Assembly (NCBI RefSeq): GCF_000337535.1
Contig: NZ_AOIP01000040.1
Span: forward strand, 61,339-122,965
Source: Natrialba aegyptia DSM 13077
GTDB lineage: Archaea; Halobacteriota; Halobacteria; Halobacteriales; Natrialbaceae
DNA: 61,627 nucleotides
Reading direction: 5' to 3'
In this document: piece by piece, positions 8,216 to 16,730 of the stretch
How the letters are laid out: each line of letters starts with the position of its first letter
How positions within the stretch are numbered: the stretch's first letter is position 1
Notes under the pieces: model-generated
What the model was told of the DNA's origin: nothing
Databases searched by the model: none
The model's input: only the letters and a program-made list of their open reading frames with translations
Position numbers and translations under genes: made by a program

Positions 8216-9100
8216 CTACTCGCCCTGATCGGATCGGTCGGACGGCTCGGACCGGCCGAGTCCGCCGCCAGTCCCCGGTAACGTCGTCTGCGTGCCCCGC
8301 TGGAAGCGTCCCGTCTCCTCAATCTCGTAATTCATCACCAGTCGCTCCGTCGCCGCCGTCGACCGACTCGCGTCGTCGTGTTGCTTGTTCATAAACTGCG
8401 AGCGGTCCTGTTCGACGACCGTATACTCATCCAGATGCTCCGGTAACCGCTGATACGACACTGCCCACCGCCCTTCGAGTTCACGGAGCGTCTCGACGAA
8501 TCGTTCGTGATCGAACTCGCCGTGGCGATACAGGATATCGCCCTCGTCGACGTACGGCGGATCGGCGTAGAAGAACGTCTGTTCCCCGTCGTACTGGGCC
8601 ATGAGATCGGCGTAATCGAGGTTCTCGATCTGCACGTTCTGAAAGCGCCCGGCGAACTCGTGGAGGTGCTCGGTCGCGTTGCGGAACTTGCGGGCCTTGT
8701 TTCGCTGGTTGGCGGCGGCGAAGCCGGACGCGGTTCGGTACTTGGCGGCGTATTGGGAGTATCGGAGATAGAAGAAGCGCCCGGCGCGTTCGATGGGGTC
8801 GTCAGGTCGCTCGCCGTCGTAAAACGCCCGTTTCCAGGCTTCGTGTTGTTCGCGGGCGTAGGGCGTTTGCTGGAGCCACTCGACGAGTTCGTCCTCGCGC
8901 TCGCGGAGGGTGGTAAAGAACTGGACCAGATCGCCGTCACGGTCGTTGTAGACTTCGATGTGGCTCTCGTCTTTGGTGACGAGAACGGCTGCGCTGCCGC
9001 CGAAGACCTCGACGTAGCACCTGTGGGACGGAATGTGGTCGATAATCCACGGGGCGAGGTAGGATTTGCCGCCGGGATACGGGAATACCGACGTAGTCAC
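8216..9100 (-). CDS. DNA adenine methylase, D12 class (Dam-like)
   Basis: The enzyme would transfer methyl from S-adenosylmethionine to N6 of adenine in DNA. Motif I is FPYPGGKSYLAPWI near the start, followed by CYVEVFGGSAAVL. The catalytic motif IV is ADPPY in TFFYADPPYVDEGD. Both are diagnostic for D12-type methyltransferases. The GTG at 9100 is preferred because a TATA-like element lies 27 bases upstream and the conserved domain starts five codons later. A longer frame to 9385 exists, but its extra 95 residues are repetitive and overlap the divergent antiporter promoter region. No restriction endonuclease is adjacent, so it is a solitary methylase and may serve in regulation, repair or as an antirestriction relic. 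Confidence 0.85.
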   Translation of the reverse strand: MTTSVFPYPGGKSYLAPWIIDHIPSHRCYVEVFGGSAAVLVTKDESHIEVYNDRDGDLVQFFTTLREREDELVEWLQQTPYAREQHEAWKRAFYDGERPDDPIERAGRFFYLRYSQYAAKYRTASGFAAANQRNKARKFRNATEHLHEFAGRFQNVQIENLDYADLMAQYDGEQTFFYADPPYVDEGDILYRHGEFDHERFVETLRELEGRWAVSYQRLPEHLDEYTVVEQDRSQFMNKQHDDASRSTAATERLVMNYEIEETGRFQRGTQTTLPGTGGGLGRSEPSDRSDQGE

Positions 9101-9123
9101 AGCGGTTTGTTTCGGCCCTGCCG

Positions 9124-9130
9124 TTATAAT
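9124..9130 (-). promoter_or_regulatory. TATA box of the DNA methylase gene
   Basis: On the minus strand this reads attataa, centred 27 bases before the GTG at 9100. It argues for a leaderless transcript and for the short methylase start. Confidence 0.55.
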
Positions 9131-9379
9131 CCCTCTCTTCGACTTTTCGTCCGTCTTCGGTAACGTCTCCCGATGCGCCTCGTGTTCGATGTCGTGTTCG
9201 GGACTCTCGTTCGATGTCGTATTCGAGGGACTCTCGTTCGGATCCGGGACGATGATCGGAAGACGCGGGTTGACGCTTGCAAGGAATACCACTATTCCGA
9301 GAGGGAGAATACGGTTCCGTACGTGTCCGTCTTCTGGACGGACCCATCTTCGACGCCGCTTGATGTGAGATTTGCTCGC

Positions 9380-10660
9380 ATGCAAGACCTCAACATCGCG
9401 CTCGTCACGATCGGTGGACTCACGTTGCTACTGAGCCTCGTCGCCGGGCTGATGCGAAACAAGATTTACGTTCTCTCGGAACCCATGGCGGCGGTGATTC
9501 TGGGGGTCGTGATCGGTCCCTTCGGAGCGGATCTACTCGCGCTTGCGGAGTGGGGTGACCCGTTTCTGATCGTAGAACAGTTTGCCCGCCTCACGGTCGG
9601 GTTGGCCGTTATGGCCGCGGCGCTTCGGCTTCCCCGGCGATACTTCAGCGAGCGCGTCCGTTCGATGGCGATCGTCCTCCTCCCCGGAATGATCGTGATG
9701 TGGCTCGTGAGCGGACTCCTCGTCTTTTTCTTTCTGGGGGTTTCACTCTGGACTGCACTGCTTATCGGGGCGATCATTACGCCGACGGATCCGGTCCTCG
9801 CCGGAACGATCGTGATTGGATCCCTCGCGGAGCGGGATATCCCGGCGTCGGTCCGAAATCTCCTCAGCGGCGAAGCGGGCGCGAACGACGGGCTCGCGTA
9901 TCCGATCGTCTTTCTTCCGATTCTCGTCCTTCAGCATTCCTCCGAGCGGGCGGTCACCGAGTGGCTGCTCTCGACGGTACTCTGGGAAATCGGGACGGCA
10001 GTGGTGATCGGGGCTGCCGTCGGGGCGGCCGCCGGCTGGGTCGAACGCAAATCCCACGAACACGATTTTCTCGAGGAGACCTCGTTGCTCAGCGTAACCG
10101 TCGCCTTCACGTTCGCCGTGTTGGGCGGAGTCAAACTGCTCGGTAGCGACGGCATCCTCGCGGCGTTCGTGGCCGGATTGCTGTTCAATCGGTTCGCAGA
10201 CGCCAGCGACGAGGCTGACGAGCAGAAAGTCCAGGAGACGGTGCTTCGACTGTTCACGTTCCCGGTTTTCGTCTTCTTCGGCATGGTGATCCCGATATCC
10301 GAGTGGTTCGCGCTGGGGTGGGCTGGGATCGCCCTCACGGCGAGCGTCTTGCTCCTGCGCCGACTGCCGATGATGCTCCTGTTCCACCGGTTCATCCGGC
10401 CGATCAACGACGGTCGAGATGCGCTCTTTGCGGGCTGGTTCGGCCCGATCGGCATCGCGGCGCTCTTTTACGCGACGGTGACCCACCGAATCCTGGGCAC
10501 TGAACTCGTCTGGAGCGTGTCGACTCTCATTATCGCGAGTTCGGTGCTGGTTCACGGCGTTACGGCGACGCCGTTTACGAAATTGTACGGGAAGGTGATC
10601 GACCGCGATCATCCGCAGGCGGCCGACCACGACCAATCGTCGGCGTTCGTGGAGGGATAA
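9380..10660 (+). CDS. Cation:proton antiporter of the CPA1 (NhaP-like) type
   Basis: This 426-residue membrane protein has about 12 hydrophobic segments. The ion-binding region shows TPTDPV (in ALLIGAIITPTDPVLAGT), and the following conserved stretch SGEAGANDGLAYPIVFLP contains the Asn-Asp pair essential in CPA1 exchangers. It would exchange Na+ for H+ across the cell membrane and so serve pH and sodium homeostasis, which is central to haloarchaea. The ATG at 9380 (MQDLNIALVTIGGL) starts directly at the first membrane helix; upstream frame is repetitive. A frame-broken trkH follows about 75 bases downstream, so the pair once combined Na+ and K+ transport. Confidence 0.9.
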   Translation: MQDLNIALVTIGGLTLLLSLVAGLMRNKIYVLSEPMAAVILGVVIGPFGADLLALAEWGDPFLIVEQFARLTVGLAVMAAALRLPRRYFSERVRSMAIVLLPGMIVMWLVSGLLVFFFLGVSLWTALLIGAIITPTDPVLAGTIVIGSLAERDIPASVRNLLSGEAGANDGLAYPIVFLPILVLQHSSERAVTEWLLSTVLWEIGTAVVIGAAVGAAAGWVERKSHEHDFLEETSLLSVTVAFTFAVLGGVKLLGSDGILAAFVAGLLFNRFADASDEADEQKVQETVLRLFTFPVFVFFGMVIPISEWFALGWAGIALTASVLLLRRLPMMLLFHRFIRPINDGRDALFAGWFGPIGIAALFYATVTHRILGTELVWSVSTLIIASSVLVHGVTATPFTKLYGKVIDRDHPQAADHDQSSAFVEG

Positions 10661-10736
10661 TGCACTTGGGAGAACGGATATGGATATCAACGATTCTCAG
10701 AGACGGTGGTACGATCCGATCGTGTGAACTCTCGGT

Positions 10737-12159
10737 GTGGTTCTACCCAGGTTCGCCGTCGTCGTTTTGAGTCTCGTTGTGGTCTCAGTCATCAGGGACG
10801 AGTACTACGCGATTCTGGCCGAGTTGCTCTCAGCGACGGTCGTCTTCGGCGTCGGCAGGGTACTCCGCTACGGTACGTCAGGCACTGAGGAGACGTCCCC
10901 CGCGCAAGCGTTTGCGTCCACGGCACTCGTCTGGTGCCGTGGGGTTGCTCAGTTCACTCCCGTTCGCGCTTATCGCCCTCACCATCGCTCTCGACCCGGG
11001 TGGCGTCACACCGCCCCCGATGAATCCGACGATGCGCGCGTTTCTCTCTCCGACTAACGCGTTGTTCGAGGGTTTCAACGGGATCACGGGACCGGGACTG
11101 TCGGTGACGCGGAGTGCGATCGACTGCCGGCAACGCTGCAGTGGTGGCGGTCGCTCACTGAATGGCTCGGCGGAATTGGCATCACCGTCCTGATCCTCAC
11201 GGTCGTTCGACGGTCCGACGGCGGGGTGCTCGACCAGTACTACGAGGAGCGCTCACCCTGGGCCGATCCGGGGACGAAATCCCCGATCTGACGGCGATGG
11301 TGGAGCGCTTACCGTCTTCACGCTACTCGCAATTATTCTTCTCCGGGTAGCAGGAATGCCGCCGTGGGACGCCATCAACCACGGAATGATCGGCCTATCG
11401 ACCGGCGGGTTCGCCGTCACCGATAACAGTATCGCAACGTACGGGAGCCGCAGAATTCAGGTCGCTCTTTTACCGATCTACTACCTCTTGCTTCGGGGTC
11501 GCCTCGAAGGATTCGCGAGGGACCGGCAGACGCAGTGGCTGCTGCTCGTTATCGCGTGCGGGACGACGCTGGCCCCTCTCATTATGTTTACGACGGATTC
11601 TCTTCGCTCGACGGCTCACGACGCGATTACGGTGACGTTCCAATTCGTTTCCGCGATCACCTGCACCGGCTTCTCGACGACGAATCTGGATTCGATGTGG
11701 TCCCCGGGGACGGTGCTGTTGCTAACTGTCGCGATGATCGTGGGCGGTTCGGAGGGATCGACCGTCAGCGGCGTCAAGATCGTCCGCGTCGTGATTTTCG
11801 AAGCGGGAGTAGTCGAACGCATCGGAGAACCGTTTCCGGGGATCGATTCGTCCAGAGATATCGAGATCAGTGGCGAACACGTCTCGGCGAATTTCCACAA
11901 CGCGTCGGTCGTTCTGGTGCTCTGGTTGCTATTCCTGCTCGGTGGGATGGTTGCTCTGTTCGTGTTGCTTCCGCCCGAAAACGAATCATTTCAGCACGTC
12001 GTCTTCGAGGTTGCAAGCGCACAGAGGAACGTCGGTCTCTCGAGCGATCTTACTTCCCCGGGTCGATCTCGGGCCGTGAAATCAGTTCTCATCGGGAATA
12101 TGTGGGTCGGACGGCTGACGGTCCTTCCCGTTCTCGTATTGCTCCGGGGTTCGGTATGA
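10737..12159 (+). pseudogene. trkH: Frame-broken TrkH-type potassium uptake protein
   Basis: TrkH homology runs continuously but in changing frames. Recognisable parts are the N-terminal membrane helices, ALFEGFNGITGPGLSVT (first selectivity loop), EWLGGIGITVLILTVVRR, GMPPWDAINHGMIGLSTGGFAVTD (second loop), FQFVSAITCTGFSTTN (third loop) and GGSEGSTVSGVKIVR. The C-terminus MWVGRLTVLPVLVLLR ends where TrkH proteins normally end. Frame changes are needed near 10,925, near 11,130 and near 11,290. A normal segment before IYYLLLRGRLEGF also seems shortened. Several independent lesions favour a true pseudogene over a single sequencing error. It follows the antiporter gene. No TrkA partner is nearby. 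Confidence 0.82.
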
Positions 12160-12712
12160 TTTGAAACCCTCGTGTTCGGATACGGACCGAAACAGAATGA
12201 CAGATGGCTAACCTGAGGTGTTCTTTCGGACGGTTGAGTGAGAATGAGTGAACGAACCTCTCTCCGGGTACAGCCAGTACTCTGTTGACTTCGCCGTTTC
12301 CCGCCGAGATGATCGACGTCCTTACCCGCAAGTGCGAAGTCGTCAAGCGTGATCGGAGAATCGATCTTCGAATGCTAATCTAGACGCGTGGGCTATGCCA
12401 AAGAGCAAGGCGACGACCACACGCTCTCGAAAGAACGCTGGAAGAGACGCCCTTCCGGTCGTACGCCCAGTTGGTTCTCACGAAACTGGCTGAACTCTAC
12501 GAGTATTCTCCGTCAAATACCCTTGAATTTCTGGATGAAGACGCTATGCAACCTCCCCGGCGGGAATGGCACTCTTAGAGGTGGTGTCTCGACCTCTATT
12601 GCTGTTCTGAAGCTTAACCGGTGGTATATCGCCATTATTTGATGGACATAATTTACATCGATTTGTAATGGTGATGTTTACTAACTATATCGCCACGGTT
12701 GACTTTCGCGGA
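12160..12712. other. Intergenic region with a possible coding relic
   Basis: A stop-free stretch of about 45 codons around 12,420-12,560 reads LEETPFRSYAQLVLTKLAEL and continues into a Pro/Arg-poor acidic segment. Its composition looks coding, but it lacks a start and I cannot place it in a family. It may be the remains of a transposase or regulator. The rest shows nothing beyond AT-rich sequence just before the carboxypeptidase gene. Confidence 0.35.
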
Positions 12713-14020
12713 ATGGCAGATATGATCAGTACTGAACTCGACCGACGAAGATTCCTTCGTGGGACGGCTGTGGCGGGTCTCACGGGTGCAGTAGGGGTGA
12801 GTGGTATCACAAGCGGAGCCGAGGATGGAACTTCGATAACTGCGACCACGGACTTCGATTCAGGCGGTGGCGTCGAGATCGATCAAGAAAACGGTCGCAT
12901 AGAATTAACCAATATCGACGACGCGGGGTATAGTTTCCTCGGGTATATGCATTTCAGACTCGAAGGAGCAGCGAATACGGATGTTTCGTTTAACATCACA
13001 AACCTCGACGAGTCGAGAATGCCTGCGAACTACAGGCTTCTGTATACATCGAGCCTCGAATCCGGAGACTGGACCCGGATGGACGATGAAGTCGAGGACG
13101 GCTTTTCCCAGACGTTCGACTCCGATGAGGTGTATATCTCGGGCTACAGAGCCTATCCGTATCAACAGACGGTGCAGCGAGTGACTGAACTCGAGCGTAG
13201 CTATCCGAGATTTGTCGAAACGGATGTGATCGGCCAGAGTGCAAATGGACGGGATATGCACGCGATTCGTATCACTAATCCGGCCGTCCCCGACGAAGAG
13301 AAGGAGGATATCATTTCTATCACGAGACAACACCCCGGAGAAGTGGAGGGCTCGTGGCATATGGATGCCGCGATCGACTACGTGCTCGAAACCCTCTGTG
13401 ATTCGACGGTTGCATTCGAAGACGAGTTCTGTTTCCACTTCATTCCGAATGCGAATCCGGACGGGATGTACGAGGGACATCACAGACACACTCCACAAGG
13501 ATACGATTTGAACCGTGAGTGGAATACGGAGTCACCGGTTGAAATCGAGAACATGATGTCTTACATGCGGGAGAATCTGGACGATGTCCATTGGGGATTC
13601 GACTTCCATTCGACAACGAACTCCAACTGGGACGCCGTAGTCTACGGCGAGGATGCTGTCGATGACGACGATCTCGATACGATCGACGCGATTGCGTCTC
13701 ATTCACTCTCGTATCCAGACACGACACGGTCGAGCAACACAGATGGTACCGCGTACGCGTTCATCAACGACGAGTTCGATGCTGTGATGGTCGTGACCGA
13801 AGCGTGGACGTACCGCGAGTACGCGGCCGCAGAATTAGCGGCGGAAGGACGAAACTTCTTCAGCGAGGTCGCTCCACGGGAGGACTCCCCATCGGGTGGT
13901 CGTCGATCGCCGAAAAACACCTGTCCATCAGGTTCCTGTGGTGAGCATCCGTATCCGGTTGAACTGCCCAGTAGTCTTCCTTGGGGAAAGAATTTCGACC
14001 CGGTGGAGTATCTCCTCTGA
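12713..14020 (+). CDS. Secreted M14-family zinc carboxypeptidase (Tat signal)
   Basis: The precursor has about 435 residues. The N-terminus DRRRFLRGTAVAGLTGAVGV is a twin-arginine signal, so the protein is exported folded. After a beta-rich region (residues 40-165) comes the peptidase domain. Zinc ligands are His-207 and Glu-210 in the HPGE motif and His-299 in DFHSTTN. The substrate-binding region is NANPDGMYEGHHR and DLNREWN, and the catalytic Glu-363 is in VVTEAWTY. All key residues are present. It would remove C-terminal residues from peptides outside the cell. The last 50 residues are Pro/Ser/Cys-rich and unlike the rest, which may reflect a frameshift near 13,870. Start could also be the ATG at 12,722. 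Confidence 0.87.
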   Translation: MADMISTELDRRRFLRGTAVAGLTGAVGVSGITSGAEDGTSITATTDFDSGGGVEIDQENGRIELTNIDDAGYSFLGYMHFRLEGAANTDVSFNITNLDESRMPANYRLLYTSSLESGDWTRMDDEVEDGFSQTFDSDEVYISGYRAYPYQQTVQRVTELERSYPRFVETDVIGQSANGRDMHAIRITNPAVPDEEKEDIISITRQHPGEVEGSWHMDAAIDYVLETLCDSTVAFEDEFCFHFIPNANPDGMYEGHHRHTPQGYDLNREWNTESPVEIENMMSYMRENLDDVHWGFDFHSTTNSNWDAVVYGEDAVDDDDLDTIDAIASHSLSYPDTTRSSNTDGTAYAFINDEFDAVMVVTEAWTYREYAAAELAAEGRNFFSEVAPREDSPSGGRRSPKNTCPSGSCGEHPYPVELPSSLPWGKNFDPVEYLL

Positions 14021-14207
14021 TATAAGAACTCGTGAAAACGCTACGCACTACGGATCAGGTGGGTAACAGAGTACTGTGTCTTGATTGGTCGTTCAATGCG
14101 GACCATTCGACCCAATCTCTCGGCTGAACGTGCGGGGATGACCGGTTCGCTCCCGAACTCTGTTGGATGATGTCTCACTATATCTATCTATGTGGAATAA
14201 GAGTCAA

Positions 14208-14214
14208 CTATATG
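14208..14214 (+). promoter_or_regulatory. TATA-box-like element for the aminotransferase gene
   Basis: The sequence actatat is centred about 27 bases before the ATG at 14,239, consistent with a leaderless transcript. Confidence 0.5.
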
Positions 14215-14238
14215 TGGGATGCGTGAGATCGTTTTGAT

Positions 14239-15612
14239 ATGCCTATCGGTCCAGCAATCGACGACCTACACTTCAGTGACGAACCCGCTGTCGACGACGT
14301 TCCCGGTCCTCGATCAACCGACCTGTTGGAGCGCCAGCGCGAGGTTGATAGCAATGCCGTTGCGTATCCGCGCCGGATTCCCATCGCGCTGGATGAAGCA
14401 CGCGGTGCGACGGTTCGTGACGCCGACGGGAATACGTTTCTCGACTTCTTCGCCGGCATCGGCGTATTGAACGTCGGCCACTCCAACCCCTACGTTCTCG
14501 ATGGCGTCAAAGACCAGTTGGACGCCGTTACGCACACGATCGACTTTCCAACGGAGCCACGGGTTGACCTCATCGATAAACTGCGCGAGATCGCCCCCGG
14601 TGGCCTTCAGGGGTCGAGCAATGTTGTCTTCGGCGGCCCGAGCGGGAGCGACGCCATCGAGGGTTCGATCAAACTCGCAAAACAGCACACCGGTCGCCAC
14701 GGCCTGCTGGCGTTCGAAGGGGCCTACCACGGGACGACTGCCGGCGCGCTCAGCCTCACCGCCGCCAGGAAGTACAAGACCGACTACAGCCCGTTGCTCG
14801 CCGATGCCGTTCACGTGCCCTACCCGGACACGACTACCGGGACGGACGGCGATAGCGAAGCCGTCTCCTGTTCTCGGGCACTCGACGCCGTCAAACGGAA
14901 ATTCGAGGACCCGTACGGCGGTCACGAATCCCCCGCCGGCATCTGGGTCGAACCGATCCAGGGCGAGGGCGGTATCAACGTCCCTCCGGCCGAGTTCTTG
15001 GGCGGCCTTCGGGATATCGCCGACGACAACGATGCGCTGTTGATCGTCGACGAAATCCAGACCGGACTCGGGCGCACCGGCGAGTGGTTCGCGTCCGACC
15101 ACTTCGACGTCACCCCCGACGCGATCACGATGGCCAAGGCCCTCGGCGGCTCCGGACTCCCGATCGGTGCGATGCTCTATCACGAGGACTTCGACACGTG
15201 GGGGCCAGGCGGTCACGTCGGCACCTTCCGCGGAAACGCGCCCGCGATGGTCGGCGGTATTCGCGCCATCGAATACATTCAGGAACACGATCTCCTCTCG
15301 CACGCGACCGATCTCGGCGAGTTCATCCGCGGTCGATTCACGGAACTCGCCGAGACGACGCCCGAAATCGCCGACGTTCGCGGGAAGGGCCTGTTCATCG
15401 GCGTCGAACTCGTCGACGACGATGGCAGTCCCGCCGATGAACTCGTCAAAGCGGTCCAGACGGACTGTTACGAGAACGGCGTGTTGGTGTGGAGTGCGGG
15501 GCGTCACGGGAACGTCTTGCGGTTGATTCCGCCGCTGGTGCTTACCCGTCGACAGGCCGAGGTCGGAACGGAGATCATCTGTGAGGCGATCGAGGAGTGC
15601 ACCCGGGGATAG
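14239..15612 (+). CDS. Class III aminotransferase (4-aminobutyrate / diaminobutyrate type)
   Basis: This 457-residue PLP enzyme belongs to the acetylornithine/GABA aminotransferase group. Visible motifs are the cofactor phosphate loop VFGGPSGSDAIEGSIKLAK, AYHGTTAGALSLT, the cofactor Asp in LLIVDEIQTGLGRTG and the Schiff-base lysine in ITMAKALGGSGLPIGA. VWVEPIQGEGG-like sequence (IWVEPIQGEGGINVP) completes the active site. Such enzymes move an omega-amino group from GABA, ornithine or diaminobutyrate to 2-oxoglutarate or pyruvate. The GPSGSDA loop, rather than the more usual NSGTEA, resembles diaminobutyrate aminotransferases, but no ectoine genes are nearby. Operon partner possibly the SDR gene 60 bases downstream. 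Confidence 0.9.
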   Translation: MPIGPAIDDLHFSDEPAVDDVPGPRSTDLLERQREVDSNAVAYPRRIPIALDEARGATVRDADGNTFLDFFAGIGVLNVGHSNPYVLDGVKDQLDAVTHTIDFPTEPRVDLIDKLREIAPGGLQGSSNVVFGGPSGSDAIEGSIKLAKQHTGRHGLLAFEGAYHGTTAGALSLTAARKYKTDYSPLLADAVHVPYPDTTTGTDGDSEAVSCSRALDAVKRKFEDPYGGHESPAGIWVEPIQGEGGINVPPAEFLGGLRDIADDNDALLIVDEIQTGLGRTGEWFASDHFDVTPDAITMAKALGGSGLPIGAMLYHEDFDTWGPGGHVGTFRGNAPAMVGGIRAIEYIQEHDLLSHATDLGEFIRGRFTELAETTPEIADVRGKGLFIGVELVDDDGSPADELVKAVQTDCYENGVLVWSAGRHGNVLRLIPPLVLTRRQAEVGTEIICEAIEECTRG

Positions 15613-15671
15613 CGTGCATTCATCACCACCGGTAGAATAGTTACCCCGGACGCGAAACGGACGGGATACAA

Positions 15672-16430
15672 TTGTCTGAGAGTAATCGAGTCGTTGTCGT
15701 TACCGGTGCGAACGAGGGTATCGGCTATCACATGCTCACGTCGCTGGTCGCCGACGGCTACCGGGTCGCTGGGCTGGACAGTACCGTTGCAAATCTCGAA
15801 TCGCTCCAGGAAACCGAACCGAAGCGCGTCCGGTATTACGAATGTGATGTGACGGATCCGGACGACGTACAGGACGCCGTTTCCGGCGTCATCGAGACGT
15901 GGGATCGGATCGACATTCTCGTCAACAACGCCGGGATCTCCACCGTCGCTCCGTTCGGCGAGCTGGCGATGGAGGAGATGCGCCGCGAATTCGAGGTGAA
16001 CGTCTTCGGATACATGCAGATGATTCGGGCGGTACTCCCACATATGCGGGATCGCGGTGACGGTATCATCCACAACATGGGGTCCGGGACGGGCGATGTC
16101 GGTCATCCCGGACTGTCCGGATATGCCGCCACGAAGGGAGCAATTAAGGCGTTCGTTCGTTCACTACGACTCGAACTGCACCACACCGGCGTCTCGTGTA
16201 CTCTGATGGTGCCACCGACGACGAATACGCAGATGGTGGCCGGGCTTGAATACCCGTCGTGGATGACATCCGACCCCGATGCGGTCGGTCGCAAGTTGGC
16301 CAGTCACGTCGAATCGACGCAACCGGTGATCACACCCGACCGAAAAACAAAGTTCGGCCTCGCGCTCATCGACTGGTTCCCATCACTCTGGCGAAAGATC
16401 ACGGGCCGATTCGTTGAGCCCCCTGACTAG
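15672..16430 (+). CDS. Short-chain dehydrogenase/reductase (SDR)
   Basis: The classical SDR pattern is complete in 252 residues. The nucleotide-binding glycine motif is VTGANEGIGYHM at the start, NNAGIS follows strand 4, and the catalytic Ser lies in MGSGTGDVG with Tyr and Lys in GYAATKG. It would use NAD(P)H to interconvert a hydroxyl and a keto group on an unknown substrate. Translation starts at a TTG, supported because the Rossmann motif begins only about ten residues later. The C-terminus RFVEPPD follows a hydrophobic, membrane-surface-like helix (FGLALIDWFPSLWRKI) that also occurs in retinol/sphinganine-type SDRs. It may be co-transcribed with the aminotransferase upstream. Confidence 0.87.
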   Translation: MSESNRVVVVTGANEGIGYHMLTSLVADGYRVAGLDSTVANLESLQETEPKRVRYYECDVTDPDDVQDAVSGVIETWDRIDILVNNAGISTVAPFGELAMEEMRREFEVNVFGYMQMIRAVLPHMRDRGDGIIHNMGSGTGDVGHPGLSGYAATKGAIKAFVRSLRLELHHTGVSCTLMVPPTTNTQMVAGLEYPSWMTSDPDAVGRKLASHVESTQPVITPDRKTKFGLALIDWFPSLWRKITGRFVEPPD

Positions 16431-16432
16431 CT

Positions 16433-16448
16433 ATTTTTCTGTCTCTTT
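16433..16448 (+). terminator. T-rich stretch after the SDR gene
   Basis: The run tttttctgtctcttt directly follows the stop codon. Oligo-T tracts of this kind end transcripts in archaea. No hairpin was required or seen. Confidence 0.35.
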
Positions 16449-16730
16449 CGGCCTGGTTTCCGCGCCAGAGGTGTGGCTCCGCTCTTCTCCTGGGTTGTGG
16501 GGTGTGTGGTTTTACCCTCCATCCGATCACGGAACGTCGATGATTGGGTATCAATGGTCATATCTAGACAAAATTGGCAATTCAAATGTCCGTTAATTAT
16601 ATCACTCCGTTCGTGATTCCCTCCGAGTGTGATCACGCAGTGTGAAATAACACAAGAAAATCAATAATATCCGAAGAGACGTGAGACCCGCGTTGTGTGG
16701 CAATTACTGGGGTTCAAGAGACACATCTAC

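Noticed and set aside
9101-9385. N-terminal extension of the DNA methylase to an ATG at 9,385
   Set aside because: The extension is repetitive, lacks the domain, overlaps the antiporter start and ignores the TATA box at 9,124-9,130.
14314-15507. 397-codon minus-strand frame opposite the aminotransferase
   Set aside because: Shadow frame; the plus strand carries a full class III aminotransferase.
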